Shown: positions 36,456-46,219, numbered from the stretch's first letter. The stretch: 64,000 nucleotides of DNA from an uncultured Paracoccaceae bacterium (GCA_947496535.1 CANMDE010000005.1:186001-250000), one strand, 5' to 3'. The notes: a model not told the origin generated them from the letters alone. A program made the numbers and translations.

Positions 36456-37861
36456 AGTGGGAGGAAGACCTTAGACGTGCGGGGAAGTCGAAGTACAAAG
36501 CGCTGGCGCGAGCGATCCGAGAGGGGATCGTGTCAGGGCAAATGCCTGCCGGGCAACAGTTGCCGCCGGTGCGGGAGCTTGCTCACAAGGTGGAAATGAC
36601 GCCTGGCACGGTAGCGCGGGCTTATAAGCTTTTGACGGATGAGGGCCGCCTTGTCGCCGGTGTCGGGCGTGGAACTTTTGTGGCCAGCAGTCAGCATATT
36701 CCGCAGCCTGTGGTGCCTGGTACGCCGGTCATGCATGATCCGGTCTTTGATATGCATGCGCGTGCGCACCTGCTCAGCCCCAAAATGCCGGATGTGGGGC
36801 AAGGGGAACTGATCCGGGCCGCCATGCGCGATCTGGCCGATCGTATGGAGCAGGACCAGTTACTACGTTACCCCAGTCGAGACACTGATTTGCAAGCGCG
36901 TGAGGCCTTTGCGCGGACAATTGATGCGGACCAAATCGGATCTTTTGTCTTTGATGATATTGTGACCTCTCACGGTGGTCAGAGCGGGATTATCATGATC
37001 TTGCAAAGTCTGCTGCGCGGACCAAACCCGGTTATCGCGGTGGATGAGCTGAGTTATGGCGGCTTTCGGTCGGCGGCACTTTTGAACCGCGCCAGTATGG
37101 TCGGCATTCCCTGGGATGACGAGGGGCCACGCCCGGATGCGTTTGAGGCGGCGATCAAGGAAAAAAGTGTTCAGGCTTTTTGTACCTCAGCCGAGGTTTG
37201 TAACCCCACCGTTCTGGGGACATCTACCTTGCGCCGCCAACAAATCGCCCGCGTGGCAGAACGCTATGGCGTGCATGTGGTGGACGACGACTGTTATCGT
37301 TTGATGCGGACTGAATACACTGGCCCAAGTTATCGGGCCTTGCTCCCGGAATTGGGTTGGTATGTCACCTCGCCCTCCAAATCGATCACGGCGGCGCTGC
37401 GGATCGGTTTTGCGATGGCTCCGCAAGGGTGGGGCAGTACATTGGTGCGAACCGCTGCATATGGTTCTTTCGGTGTCAGTCGCATGGTGACAGACGTCTA
37501 CGCCCACATCATGAACCGGCCGGAAATTGATGATGTCGTTGATCAGGTCAAGGCGAGGATCAGTTTGGACATCAGGGCGGCCGTCAACATGCTGGGGCGC
37601 TACAAGATGAACTGGTCTGAGGATGTGCCATTCTTTTGGCTTGAACTTCCTGTGGGCTGGCGTGTGGGAGAGTTCTGTCAGGCGGCGGAAGCGGCGGGCG
37701 TTCTTGTGAAATCGGCTGAGGATTTTGCCTTGCGCGATAGCCGGTCGGTTCACTGCGTGCGGGTGGCAGTAAATGGGCTTGTGCCGCATGAATATTGGAA
37801 TGAGGCATTGAATACCTTGCGCAGCTTATTGGACAACCCGCCTGAGCGGATTGCTGTTTAG
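36437..37861 (+). CDS. MocR-type GntR regulator with aminotransferase domain
   Basis: This 474-residue protein fuses an N-terminal GntR winged helix (KYKALARAIREGIVSGQMPAGQQLPPVRELAHKVEMTPGTVARAYKLLTDEGRL, about 18-75) to a PLP-binding aminotransferase-I fold. The Schiff-base lysine is seen in YVTSPSKSITAALRIGF, and VVDDDCYRL is the cofactor aspartate strand. MocR proteins such as PdxR and GabR use PLP as effector. TTG 36437 is the only reasonable start in frame, and it lies inside the repeat cluster, so repressor binding could cover the start codon. Target beyond itself and DUF1127 is unknown. Confidence 0.88.
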   Translation: MIVSGTKWEEDLRRAGKSKYKALARAIREGIVSGQMPAGQQLPPVRELAHKVEMTPGTVARAYKLLTDEGRLVAGVGRGTFVASSQHIPQPVVPGTPVMHDPVFDMHARAHLLSPKMPDVGQGELIRAAMRDLADRMEQDQLLRYPSRDTDLQAREAFARTIDADQIGSFVFDDIVTSHGGQSGIIMILQSLLRGPNPVIAVDELSYGGFRSAALLNRASMVGIPWDDEGPRPDAFEAAIKEKSVQAFCTSAEVCNPTVLGTSTLRRQQIARVAERYGVHVVDDDCYRLMRTEYTGPSYRALLPELGWYVTSPSKSITAALRIGFAMAPQGWGSTLVRTAAYGSFGVSRMVTDVYAHIMNRPEIDDVVDQVKARISLDIRAAVNMLGRYKMNWSEDVPFFWLELPVGWRVGEFCQAAEAAGVLVKSAEDFALRDSRSVHCVRVAVNGLVPHEYWNEALNTLRSLLDNPPERIAV

Positions 37862-38024
37862 TCGGGCAAAAGCTCCATCTGCCAAAATGAATTGAGGAGG
37901 CCCCCAAATCCGCCCAACGTGAATTGCGGTGGTTATTACTTCTCAATCGGGCCGGAACGTGGGGTAACATAATACCATATTTTTAACCTATTGTTTTCAA
38001 ATAAAAATATTACCCGTGTGGCGC

Positions 38025-38052
38025 TTGACTGTAAATTCACCCTCTCTATAAC
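38025..38052 (+). promoter_or_regulatory. Promoter of rplM-rpsI
   Basis: TTGACT (38025-38030), a 16-bp spacer and TATAAC (38047-38052) lie 54 bp upstream of rplM. The 160 bp between the MocR stop and this site show only AT-rich sequence and no gene. Confidence 0.65.
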
Positions 38053-38105
38053 ACGGCAATCTGAATGACGTGGCCCCCGCGCCACCCCAACCGAATTGGT
38101 GAGAT

Positions 38106-38567
38106 ATGAAAACCTTTACCGCAACCCCTGCGGATATCGACAAGAAATGGATCCTGATCGACGCAGAAGGCGTTGTTCTGGGCCGTCTTGCTTCGATCAT
38201 CGCTATGCGCCTGCGTGGCAAGCACAAGCCATCCTTCACGCCGCACATGGATATGGGCGACAACGTGATCGTAATCAACGCTGAAAAGATCCAGATGACC
38301 GGCAAAAAGCGTGATGAAAAATACTATTGGCACACCGGCCACCCCGGTGGGATCAAGTCCAAGACCAAAGCTGAAATCCTCGAAGGTGCGCATCCTGAGC
38401 GCGTCGTCATGAAAGCTGTCCAGCGGATGTTGCCCGGCGGCAAGCTGAGCCGTCAGCAAATGACACATCTGCGCGTTTTTGCAGGTGCAGAGCACGGCAT
38501 GGAAGCCCAAAAACCTGAAGTTCTGGATGTTGCATCCATGAACAAGAAGAACACGAGGACCGCATAA
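38106..38567 (+). CDS. rplM: 50S ribosomal protein L13
   Basis: This 153-residue L13 has [67 protein letters not shown] at the start and the [32 protein letters not shown] tail. It has an assembly role in the 50S subunit. The stop overlaps the rpsI start (TAATG), and the gene order rplM-rpsI is universal. Confidence 0.97.
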   Translation: MKTFTATPADIDKKWILIDAEGVVLGRLASIIAMRLRGKHKPSFTPHMDMGDNVIVINAEKIQMTGKKRDEKYYWHTGHPGGIKSKTKAEILEGAHPERVVMKAVQRMLPGGKLSRQQMTHLRVFAGAEHGMEAQKPEVLDVASMNKKNTRTA

Positions 38568-39067
38568 TGGCCGAACAAGTAAATTCGCTCGAAGAGCTGG
38601 GCCAAGTCGCTGAAGGTGTTGAAACCGTTGATGCGCCTGTGGTTGAAACTGCTACCCCCCGTGAGCCTGTCCGTGATGAGTTGGGTCGTTCTTATGCGAC
38701 TGGTAAGCGTAAAGACGCAATCGCGCGTGTCTGGATTAAGCCCGGTTCTGGTAAAGTGACCGTTAACGGGAAGGACATGAACACATACTTTGCGCGTCCG
38801 GTTCTGCAGATGATCCTCGCACAGCCTTTTTCGGTTGCTGGTGTCACTGGTCAGTTTGACGTTGTGGCAACAGTTAAGGGCGGCGGTCTGTCCGGCCAAG
38901 CTGGTGCGGTTAAGCACGGTGTGTCCAAAGCATTGCAGCTTTATGATCCATCACTGCGCGGCGCACTGAAAGCCGCTGGCTTCCTGACCCGCGACAGCCG
39001 TGTGGTTGAGCGGAAGAAGTACGGTAAGGCCAAAGCGCGTAAGAGCTTCCAGTTCTCCAAGCGCTAA
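38567..39067 (+). CDS. rpsI: 30S ribosomal protein S9
   Basis: This 166-residue S9 has a typical core from about residue 40 ([33 protein letters not shown]) and the conserved C-terminal [17 protein letters not shown], whose terminal Lys-Arg touches tRNA in the P site. An acidic N-terminal extension of about 35 residues, usual in alphaproteobacteria, precedes the core. Confidence 0.97.
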   Translation: MAEQVNSLEELGQVAEGVETVDAPVVETATPREPVRDELGRSYATGKRKDAIARVWIKPGSGKVTVNGKDMNTYFARPVLQMILAQPFSVAGVTGQFDVVATVKGGGLSGQAGAVKHGVSKALQLYDPSLRGALKAAGFLTRDSRVVERKKYGKAKARKSFQFSKR

Positions 39068-39092
39068 TCGCCGCATCAAAGAAATTGGGAAA

Positions 39093-39120
39093 GGGCGGTC
39101 AAAAATGGCCGCCCTTTTTT
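39093..39120 (+). terminator. Rho-independent terminator after rpsI
   Basis: GGGCGGTC (39093-39100) pairs with GGCCGCCC (39107-39114), one G-U, with a 6-nt loop and six T. It also ends 3 bp before the convergent yceI-like stop, so it may work in both directions. Confidence 0.92.
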
Positions 39121-39122
39121 GC

Positions 39123-39704
39123 TTACTCCTGTTGGAACATGAACCGGAACGTTACCGGGGTAACACGCGTGATGCTGCCCAGTTCGGCCAACTTCTGCAA
39201 TTCATCGATTCCTTGGTCGATCCCCAACTCATCCGTGCTCAGATAAGTCGCGGTATTGCTGCTGACCATCACTTGATCATCGCTTAACCGCAGAAGAAAG
39301 ACATCGAGATAGACTGGTATGTCGTTGCCCATAAACGTCAAAGTTCCGTCTACCTCCAAGGTTTCGCTTGCGCCGCTTTCCAAGTTTTCCAAAGCATCCA
39401 TGTCTATCTGCGCCTTTAGTTCAGCCGTGGGAGCGGCGGAGAAGACATGCTCTTGCATGCGTTCGTCCCTGATCTCGATATTTGTGTTTGCCGTGTCGAG
39501 ACCGACGTTAATCTCGACGCTGCCATCATCTGCGACGCCGCCTGACAGTCCTGGGAGTGTGTGCGCCTCTCCGATGGAGTCGTTTTTGATCGATCCAAAT
39601 GACAAGACCGAGACGTCAGGGTTCAACGTCCAGGTGGCGGCTGTGGCTGCGGTGGCACTCAGACTAATCGTAAAAATGGTGAGTGGAGTTGATATCCATT
39701 TCAT
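39123..39704 (-). CDS. YceI-like periplasmic lipocalin-fold protein
   Basis: This 193-residue protein has a signal peptide (MKWISTPLTIFTISLSATAATAA) and the YceI beta-barrel pattern: WTLNPDVSVLSFGSIKNDSIGEAHTLPGLSG, VEINVGLDTANTNIEIRDERMQEHVFSA, and LEVDGTLTFMGNDIPVYLDVFLLRL. YceI proteins bind isoprenoid-like lipids in the periplasm. ATG 39704 with GAGGACG upstream is chosen; the frame stays open to 39806 but the extra 34 residues would sit ahead of the signal peptide. Confidence 0.85.
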   Translation of the reverse strand: MKWISTPLTIFTISLSATAATAATWTLNPDVSVLSFGSIKNDSIGEAHTLPGLSGGVADDGSVEINVGLDTANTNIEIRDERMQEHVFSAAPTAELKAQIDMDALENLESGASETLEVDGTLTFMGNDIPVYLDVFLLRLSDDQVMVSSNTATYLSTDELGIDQGIDELQKLAELGSITRVTPVTFRFMFQQE

Positions 39705-40322
39705 TGCGATAACGTCCTCATTGATGTTTTCAGGTCCGATGCGGCCGATATAGCGGTCTTGCTTGTTGAAATGTCCTTTCATTGGTCTGGCTTCCGGGCT
39801 TCGCATAATTTGGCCGATTTGTGGTGAAATTGATCAGTGGTAATCAACCACGCAGGTCCGGATGTGTGCTGAGGTAGCGCGACGGATATTTGGTTGTTGT
39901 ATGAGGCTGGACGTTAATGCCCTCGGTACTTCACCAGCGGGGCTGAATGCATCGGCCCAAAGTGGCGCAGGAGAACGGCAATTTCACCTGTTCTGCAATG
40001 ATTACATCCAGAACACCTCTCACGTGTACCTAGAATCAATCGTCAACTCAGTGGCTAAGTACCACAGTGATTTCGCCCATGCCTCCCGCGCCGGATCGCA
40101 AGACCACGCTCTCGCGATCCGTGGATAGGTGTACCGGTGAAAAGAGGCTGCAATGTTTTACTATGTGGTCAATTTGGTGTTTTTTGTTGCGCAATAGTGG
40201 CCGAGGCAATCTTGGTGAAAGGGCGTTAACCCCTTGAAATTCAATGTCTGCGTTTACGTGTGTGAAATTATTTGGGCGGAAAGAAGATGATCACGGGTTT
40301 GCGAAACATGTGACGTAAGGGA
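39705..40322. other. 618-bp intergenic stretch without a convincing gene
   Basis: The region holds the promoter of the yceI-like gene and about 500 bp more. An 88-codon plus-strand frame (39862-40128) has no ribosome site, no family signature and mixed codon use. No tRNA, repeat array or mobile element was seen. Confidence 0.5.
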
Positions 40323-40838
40323 CTATTCGATGCCGATGGAGTAGCGGATTGACAAGGTTTCGAGCCCTGGATTGCGTGGTAGCACGTCACCGTTTGATCG
40401 ATGATCAAAAAGCGCTGTGAGTGTGCCGCCGTTGTCGAATTCATAACCAACACCGATTGCGGATCGGAAGTGCAACGGCCCACCCAGTTTGGGACCGTCG
40501 CCTTTGGCATAAAGCCCCGGCATAAACGATAGCTCGGCAAAGAAGGGGCCATCGTGGAAGCCCTTTGTCGTCCACTTCGCGCCGCCCCCGACCCAGAATG
40601 CGTTTTCATCCGTCAAAGACAAGCCGTATGTGGGTTGAAACGGGCCGAAGCGGTGGTCCCTGTCGTAGCCAAAATAAGCCTCTGCACCGATGTCACGTTC
40701 CTGAAAGATGACATCGCCGCCCTGGATTGAAAATCGCTCGGGGGCGTCTTGCCGGGTTAGGCAGCCATCGGGGCATTCGTTGATCCCCATATCGGTAAGG
40801 CTCACGATAAAGAAAATGACCGCAATGGTGCCGTCCAT
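40323..40838 (-). CDS. PagL-like lipid A 3-O-deacylase (acyloxyacyl hydrolase)
   Basis: This 171-residue outer-membrane beta-barrel protein ends in FDHRSNGDVLPRNPGLETLSIRYSIGIE. His146, Ser148 and Glu160 have the same spacing as the PagL triad (His126, Ser128, Glu140), so the enzyme is probably active in removing the 3-O acyl chain of lipid A. The N-terminus is a short hydrophobic segment (TIAVIFFIVSL). AGAGG precedes ATG 40838. It is 16 bp downstream of the TetR gene on the same strand. Lipid A editing fits a link with envelope stress. Confidence 0.82.
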   Translation of the reverse strand: MDGTIAVIFFIVSLTDMGINECPDGCLTRQDAPERFSIQGGDVIFQERDIGAEAYFGYDRDHRFGPFQPTYGLSLTDENAFWVGGGAKWTTKGFHDGPFFAELSFMPGLYAKGDGPKLGGPLHFRSAIGVGYEFDNGGTLTALFDHRSNGDVLPRNPGLETLSIRYSIGIE

Positions 40839-40854
40839 GAAAACCTCTGTTTCT

Positions 40855-41472
40855 TTATCTGTCTTGAGGGATCAGGCCCAATCCGCGGAGGTAAATCCCT
40901 ATGCCGGATTCCAGTAAATCCTCGGGCGGAAATGGGCTTTGCGTTCCTGGGTCGGAGCGGGCGAAGAGTTCGACGACGCCGTGACTGAGCGCCCAGATGT
41001 GAGCGCTGAACATCTGTGGTGGTGGCCGTTTTTCAGCCGGGATGTGTTGGCTGAGTTCTGCTGCGGCCTTTTCCAGAACGCCCATCGCGCGGGTCGCCAC
41101 GGCGTTCAGTTCCGGCGTTCGGTTGATCGAGATGCCTGATTCAAACATCGCGATGTAGTAGCCCGGATATTTGCGTGCAAAAGCCAGGTAGGCGCGCCCA
41201 GTCGCTTCAAAGGCTGACAGGGCAGAGGGCTGGCCGTCCCCGTAGGCGTGTTCCATCAGGTCGCCGAACATTTCGTAGCCGCGATGGGCCGCAGCGGCGA
41301 TCAGGTCCTCGCGGCCCTCAAAATGGCGATAGACGGCAGCGGGAGTCACACCGGCCTCTCGTGCTGCTTCTGACAAGGTGAAGCCGGTTGGGCCGCGTTT
41401 TTCGATCAGCCGCAAACAGCCGTCGATCAGTGCCTCGCGCAGATTGCCGTGATGATAACCACGTTTAGGCAT
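40855..41472 (-). CDS. TetR family transcriptional regulator
   Basis: This 205-residue regulator has the TetR helix-turn-helix [36 protein letters not shown] (about 30-65) and a C-terminal WHG-type ligand domain with [18 protein letters not shown]. It overlaps the 3' end of the upstream ppk2 gene by 8 nt and precedes the pagL-like gene, so ppk2, tetR and pagL-like form one operon. Effector and targets are unknown. Confidence 0.9.
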   Translation of the reverse strand: MPKRGYHHGNLREALIDGCLRLIEKRGPTGFTLSEAAREAGVTPAAVYRHFEGREDLIAAAAHRGYEMFGDLMEHAYGDGQPSALSAFEATGRAYLAFARKYPGYYIAMFESGISINRTPELNAVATRAMGVLEKAAAELSQHIPAEKRPPPQMFSAHIWALSHGVVELFARSDPGTQSPFPPEDLLESGIGIYLRGLGLIPQDR

Positions 41473-42334
41473 GCCAGAGGTCGGGGCCCCCTACGATCTG
41501 GGGGTCGATCTCGCCCGGTTTTTTCGCTTTTTTATGCTCGAAATCAAGGTTTTGCAGGATACTCCTGATCACTTGCACGCGCGCACGCCGTTTGTCATCG
41601 GATCGTACGACCGTCCAGGGTGCCGCATCTGTATGGGTCCGGTTGAGCGTTTCGCCGATGGCGTCTGTGTAGGCGTCCCATTTGGCCAGCCCTTCGACGT
41701 CGATCCAGCTGAGTTTCCATTGTTTAAGAGGGTCTTTTTCCCGGTCGAGAAATCGTTTGAGCTGCGTCGCACGTCCTACATTGAGCCAGATTTTTATAAG
41801 GGTGATCCCTTCATCTACCAGCATCTGTTCGAACTCTGGTGTTTGATTGAACCACCGTTCCCGTTGTTCCGGTTCGCAGAAACCAAACACATGCTCGACC
41901 ACGCCGCGGTTGTACCAGCTACGGTCAAAGATAACGACCTCACCTTTGGCCGGTAAGTGTGCAATATAGCGTTGGAAATACCATTGGTCCGCTTCCGTTT
42001 CAGTCGGTTTTGAAAGGGCAACGACCTTCGTGTTACGCGGGTTAAGGTTTTCGCGAATACGTTTGATGGTACCGCCTTTGCCTGCTGCATCGCGCCCTTC
42101 GAAGACAATGGCGATACGTTTACCCGTTTCCTTGACCCAGGCCTGCATACGGACAAGCTGGAGTTGAAGAGCGTGCAGCGCGTCTTCGTATTCATCCTTG
42201 TCCCAACGTCGATTGTAAGGAAAAGTCGGATTCAGGATATTCGATTTACCAGCATTTTTGATAGCCGTGCGGACATCCTTGGGCGCGTCCTCTTTGTAAT
42301 AGCGGCTGATCCCGCCATCAAAGGGTAAATCCAT
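41465..42334 (-). CDS. ppk2: Polyphosphate kinase 2
   Basis: This 289-residue PPK2 uses polyphosphate to phosphorylate nucleoside di- or monophosphates. The P-loop is [10 protein letters not shown] (about 79-88), Walker B is [20 protein letters not shown], and the lid region [20 protein letters not shown] follows. The single-domain length matches PPK2 class I, which mainly uses GDP or ADP. ATG 42334 has GGGAGA upstream; an upstream TTG at 42355 is less likely. It is co-oriented and overlapping with the TetR gene. Confidence 0.94.
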   Translation of the reverse strand: MDLPFDGGISRYYKEDAPKDVRTAIKNAGKSNILNPTFPYNRRWDKDEYEDALHALQLQLVRMQAWVKETGKRIAIVFEGRDAAGKGGTIKRIRENLNPRNTKVVALSKPTETEADQWYFQRYIAHLPAKGEVVIFDRSWYNRGVVEHVFGFCEPEQRERWFNQTPEFEQMLVDEGITLIKIWLNVGRATQLKRFLDREKDPLKQWKLSWIDVEGLAKWDAYTDAIGETLNRTHTDAAPWTVVRSDDKRRARVQVIRSILQNLDFEHKKAKKPGEIDPQIVGGPDLWHA

Positions 42335-42513
42335 AAATTTTCTCCCGATCTTCAACCTCTTATATGGGGTTTCATCACGTCAGCGCAATTCGGCTTTCGT
42401 TTGAATTGTCTGCCGTGACAATTTCCGCCTGATCTGCGTCGGCATTTGTAATTACTGGTTCGCGGGTTGTTCGCGACATACGCTGGTTTGAGTGACACTA
42501 CGAAAGGAGAGCC

Positions 42514-43290
42514 ATGCAGCAACATCCCGGTGCCACTTTTCAGGAGGCTGATGTTGTCGGGCTGTATAAATACCGCCCGCCATATCCGCAGCGTTTGTTT
42601 GACGTGATTGCGGAACGAGCACCCGCACATGATGCCGTGCTTGATGTTGGTTGTGGGCCGGGGAAAATTGCACGTGAACTGACCGCGAGGTTTTCACAAG
42701 TTACCGCCGTCGATCCATCTGCCAAGATGATTGAATTGGGCCGGTCTTTGCCATCCGGTCAGGCCGAAAACCTGCACTGGGTTAATGCTCCGGTCGAGGG
42801 CATTGCATTCCCGATGTCATACGATGTCGTCGTTGCTGCAAACAGTATCCACTGGATCGATTGTGGGGTCTTCTTTCCAAAATTGTACCGTTATTTGAGG
42901 CCCAAACACCTATTTGCAGTCGTATCGGGTGATGCTCCATATGACCCGCCTTGGGAGGATGACTGGCGTGCGTTTCTACGCAAATGGGTTACTGAACTGA
43001 CCGGCGATTCTTTGGACAGCCCAGGTTGGACGAGGAAGATGAACAAGCATAGGCCATATCTTGATATCGACGCGGAAATGGAATTTGATGGGTTGCCGTT
43101 TTGTCAATCGGTCGAGGACTTTATTCTTTGCCAACATTCGCGGGAGACTTTTGCCTGTTCACGGTTGGCCGACAGCCGTGAGGCCTTTGATCAGGAACTG
43201 CGCGAGTTGTTGTCGCCATATGCAGATGAGAATGGCCAGATCACATTTCAGACCAAGACTTTTCTTACACTTGGAACCGTCCGAGCATAA
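42514..43290 (+). CDS. Class I SAM-dependent methyltransferase
   Basis: This 258-residue protein has the SAM-binding motif I VLDVGCGPGKIARELTARFSQVTAVDPSAKMIELGR (about 40-75) and motif II YDVVVAANSIHWID, in the Methyltransf_11 style. The YRPPYPQRLFDVIAERAP start is common in trans-aconitate-methyltransferase-like enzymes. GAAAGGAG precedes the ATG. No neighbour indicates the substrate. Confidence 0.85.
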   Translation: MQQHPGATFQEADVVGLYKYRPPYPQRLFDVIAERAPAHDAVLDVGCGPGKIARELTARFSQVTAVDPSAKMIELGRSLPSGQAENLHWVNAPVEGIAFPMSYDVVVAANSIHWIDCGVFFPKLYRYLRPKHLFAVVSGDAPYDPPWEDDWRAFLRKWVTELTGDSLDSPGWTRKMNKHRPYLDIDAEMEFDGLPFCQSVEDFILCQHSRETFACSRLADSREAFDQELRELLSPYADENGQITFQTKTFLTLGTVRA

Positions 43291-43293
43291 TGC

Positions 43294-44286
43294 TTAACGC
43301 AAACTGGCCCGTTCGGCTGCCCGGTCGATTGCCGCGATCGTCTCGTCGGGGTTGGTATGGTGCGGCATGTGGCCGATGCCGTCGAGCCGGACAAGATTGA
43401 CTGACGGCACGATTTTGATCACCTCTTCGGCGTGGATGTTGATTGGAACCGTTGTGTCGGCGGTGCCGTGTACGATCTCGATGGGGAGTTCCAGTTCATC
43501 ATAGCGCGCGGACAGGTCTACAACGTGTGGACGTAGCGTGTTGACCTGTCTGATATTCGCCCGAAACGTGTCGGGCCTCAGGGTCAAGTCAGCCCCGATA
43601 TGTGCCGCATAGCCTTCGGGGGCGTTCTGTGGGGCGAATGTTTCTTCGATCCGGCTTTGTACGACTGTTTCGGGCACAAATGCGGAGATGAGAGGGATCG
43701 TGACGGCCCCGCCAAAGGCGCTTCCGTTGATGGTGTAGTAAGATCCCAGCCCGTTGGGCCAGGGCATCGTTACGCCAGCGAGGGAAACGACGGCTTTGGC
43801 GTTGGCGGGGCTGGTCTGATCAAGATCTTCGACCGCCCAGGCATAGGCGACGATCCCGCCAAAGCTGTGCCCGGCGATGATCGGATCAGTGATGCCCAGC
43901 GCCTCTGACGCTTCGCGCAGCATGGTGGCTTGTGACTGTGGGCTGGCACCTTCTGTAGAAAGAGGCCCGTTTTCGATGCCGGGTACCCGGTCTGTATAGC
44001 CCAGACCGGGGCGGTCGAATGCGGTGACTGTATAGCGATCTGTCAGTCGTTCCATCAGGTCAAAAGTGAATTCGCGCAGGTTCCCACCGGCCCCGTGCAG
44101 CAAGATCAGATGTGGCCCGGTGCCGTCCTGTACGTAATGCACGCGCTTGCCAGCCACGTCGACGAACTGGCCGACGGGCGGGTAGGTCTGCTCGGCCTGT
44201 TTGGCTCGGTACTGCGCACAGCCGGTGGTGAAAAGTGCGCCCAATCCAAATGCGAAAGCTGTATACATCAATGTCTTACGTGCCAA
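43294..44286 (-). CDS. Alpha/beta hydrolase, probable lipoprotein
   Basis: This 330-residue protein has the alpha/beta-hydrolase core: [15 protein letters not shown] (oxyanion region), [17 protein letters not shown] with the nucleophile in GHSFGG, and [12 protein letters not shown] with the catalytic His. The N-terminus ([25 protein letters not shown]) looks like a lipoprotein signal. TTG 44286 is tentative; ATG 44268 is the alternative and would shorten the n-region. It overlaps or abuts the end of metA and may be co-transcribed. Substrate unknown. Confidence 0.78.
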   Translation of the reverse strand: MARKTLMYTAFAFGLGALFTTGCAQYRAKQAEQTYPPVGQFVDVAGKRVHYVQDGTGPHLILLHGAGGNLREFTFDLMERLTDRYTVTAFDRPGLGYTDRVPGIENGPLSTEGASPQSQATMLREASEALGITDPIIAGHSFGGIVAYAWAVEDLDQTSPANAKAVVSLAGVTMPWPNGLGSYYTINGSAFGGAVTIPLISAFVPETVVQSRIEETFAPQNAPEGYAAHIGADLTLRPDTFRANIRQVNTLRPHVVDLSARYDELELPIEIVHGTADTTVPINIHAEEVIKIVPSVNLVRLDGIGHMPHHTNPDETIAAIDRAAERASLR

Positions 44287-45193
44287 TTTTATCCATCTCG
44301 AAATGGGTAGTCTGGTAGATTTCGTTGATCCAGTTTCCATATAGAAGATGCGCGTGACTTCTCCACCGGTTTTGCGGTTGTTCCGTTGGGTCATCGTTGG
44401 GAAAGTAGTTCGCTGGCACATTTATAGGCGTTCCGTTGCCTATATCGCGGTCATACTCCTGCTTAAGCGTGACGCTGTCATACTCAAAATGGTTGAAGAC
44501 GTAGAGCGCCCGGTGGGTAGGGTCTTCGATTAATGCAGGGCCTGCGTCATCGCTGGTGATGAGCGTCTTGAGGGCCGGGGCTGCGTCAATCTCGTCCTGC
44601 CGCATTTCGGTCCAGCGGCTGACCGGGATCACGCAATCATCGGAGAAACCCCGCAGATAGGGCGAGTTTGGAGCAGTATTCTGGTGCCGCAGGCAGCCGA
44701 AAAGCTTTTGATCCAGCAGGTGCTTTTTGACCCCGTGAAAGTAGTTGATCATGGCCATGCCACCCCAGCAGACGCCAAAGGTCGAATGTACATTGGTCTG
44801 GGTCCAGTCGAAGACCTCGGTCAGTTCGTCCCAATAGGTGACCTCTTCGAAGGGCAGGTGTTCAATGGGAGCGCCGGTAATGATCAGCCCATCGAATTTT
44901 TCATCACGCACATCCGCGAAGGGCCGATAGAACTCTGCCATATGGGCTGCGGCCGTATTTTTTGTTCGATGTTCAGACATGCGGATCAGCGACAGTTCGA
45001 TCTGAAGGGGCGTGGCCCCGATCAACCGGGCGAATTGGTTCTCGGTCTGAATTTTCTTGGGCATCAGGTTCAGAAGTGCGATCCGCAACGGACGAATGTC
45101 CTGGCGGGCGGCAGTGGCTTCATCCAGCACCATCACGCCTTCCTCAGAAAGGACGTCATAGGCGGGCAGGGCGGCGGGTAGTTTAATGGGCAT
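44276..45193 (-). CDS. metA: Homoserine O-acyltransferase (MetA fold, acetyl-CoA type predicted)
   Basis: This 305-residue MetA-family enzyme activates homoserine for methionine synthesis. The nucleophile is Cys142 in FGVCWGGMA, and [26 protein letters not shown] is the family start. Residue 111 is Glu ([13 protein letters not shown]); in characterised MetA proteins Glu111 gives acetyl-CoA and Gly111 succinyl-CoA specificity, so this is likely a homoserine O-acetyltransferase despite the usual MetA name. It follows the ATPase gene by 36 bp, too little for a SAM-II riboswitch. Confidence 0.93.
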   Translation of the reverse strand: MPIKLPAALPAYDVLSEEGVMVLDEATAARQDIRPLRIALLNLMPKKIQTENQFARLIGATPLQIELSLIRMSEHRTKNTAAAHMAEFYRPFADVRDEKFDGLIITGAPIEHLPFEEVTYWDELTEVFDWTQTNVHSTFGVCWGGMAMINYFHGVKKHLLDQKLFGCLRHQNTAPNSPYLRGFSDDCVIPVSRWTEMRQDEIDAAPALKTLITSDDAGPALIEDPTHRALYVFNHFEYDSVTLKQEYDRDIGNGTPINVPANYFPNDDPTEQPQNRWRSHAHLLYGNWINEIYQTTHFEMDKIGT

Positions 45194-45229
45194 GGGTCAG
45201 TTCCTGATAAGAGGCAAGAGATAGGCGCA

Positions 45230-46093
45230 CTACCCGCGCATCTCAAGTGCGTCAGCGATCATGCTGACAAAGCCCTCCGTATCTTTGACCTTTGCGACGG
45301 CTTGCATCGGCACGGTGATGCCCCACTTGTCCGCCATCGCCTTGTACCGGGGCTGGCGGTGGGCGAGCGCCTTGGCGAAGGCCCAGCGGATGAAATCATC
45401 GGGGTCTACTTTGTCGGGGGCCACGTTGAATTCCGCCAGATAGGCATTCCATGTCGCCAGCAGGAATACTGGATCGTATGACATGGGTTTGGGTTCACGA
45501 TCGAACCGGCGGATCAGCTCGGCTGTGTGTTCATCCGTCCCTTCGATCCAGACCATCAGCGTTTTGGCCGCGAGGTCTGTCATGATCGGGTCGTTTGGAT
45601 CGTCGATATCCACCCATTCGCAGATGGACCCGCCCGTGTCGCAAACAAAATTCGGGTACTGGTAGAGTTCCACCGCCCGTTCAATAAAGTATCCGGTGTC
45701 GTGCAGGGCGGCGACTTCTGCCGCCTGAAACTGATCCTGACGGCGTGTGTATTCATCCCATGGCAAGCCGCCCTTGGCCGGATCGCCCGGTTTGCCAAGG
45801 TAGGAAGACATTGGTTTGAGGTCATCAAAAGAGATGTTGGACCCGATATAGATGCTGTTTGATTGCAGCAGGTCGCGCAGGAACGGCACCTGCATCGCCT
45901 CACGCTTGGCATTGTCGGCGATCTTTTCACCCATGTAGCGCGTGCCGATGCGATAATCGATCGAGTAATGGAACCAGTCACCGTTCTGGCGCAGCATGTT
46001 CGACAGATAGGTTTTACCCAGCCCCGACATGGCGAAGAGCAAAACACGTTTCTGTGGCGCTTCGCGCCAATGGTCTGCGGATTTGTAGATCAT
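45230..46093 (-). CDS. P-loop ATPase of unknown function
   Basis: This 287-residue protein has a Walker A motif (AMSGLGKTY, about 22-30) followed by a nucleotide-kinase-like layout, with FVCDTGGSICEWVD near 150 and LMVWIEGTDEHTAELIRRFDREPKPM near 180. I do not recognise a named family; it resembles conserved Rhodobacteraceae proteins annotated only as ATPase. It precedes metA by 36 bp. A role linked to methionine metabolism cannot be claimed from this. Confidence 0.8.
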   Translation of the reverse strand: MIYKSADHWREAPQKRVLLFAMSGLGKTYLSNMLRQNGDWFHYSIDYRIGTRYMGEKIADNAKREAMQVPFLRDLLQSNSIYIGSNISFDDLKPMSSYLGKPGDPAKGGLPWDEYTRRQDQFQAAEVAALHDTGYFIERAVELYQYPNFVCDTGGSICEWVDIDDPNDPIMTDLAAKTLMVWIEGTDEHTAELIRRFDREPKPMSYDPVFLLATWNAYLAEFNVAPDKVDPDDFIRWAFAKALAHRQPRYKAMADKWGITVPMQAVAKVKDTEGFVSMIADALEMRG

Positions 46094-46102
46094 TTGGTTT
46101 GG

Positions 46103-46219
46103 TTAATGGGACATTACCGAAACTGCCAGTGGTTTTTCCGGTTTCCGTGGCAAGCCGTGTAAGGTGATGATTTCATGCACGGATTCGGTATGCAGGTCGG
46201 TCGGCTTCGCGTCGGGCAT
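46103..46219 (-). CDS. Candidate small protein upstream of the P-loop ATPase
   Basis: A 38-codon frame (MPDAKPTDLHTESVHEIITL, ending SVMSH) has coding-like codon use and stops 9 nt before the ATPase start. No clear ribosome site is seen before ATG 46219; an upstream ATG at 46342 would extend it to 79 residues. It may be a leader or small conserved protein, but this is uncertain. Confidence 0.3.
   Translation of the reverse strand: MPDAKPTDLHTESVHEIITLHGLPRKPEKPLAVSVMSH

Noticed and set aside
39862..40128. 88-codon plus-strand open frame
   Set aside because: No ribosome site, no family signature, and no neighbour that would share a transcript.
45194..45229. SAM-II riboswitch upstream of metA
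   Set aside because: Only 36 nt separate metA from the upstream ATPase gene, too short for the aptamer, and no characteristic pseudoknot sequence is visible.
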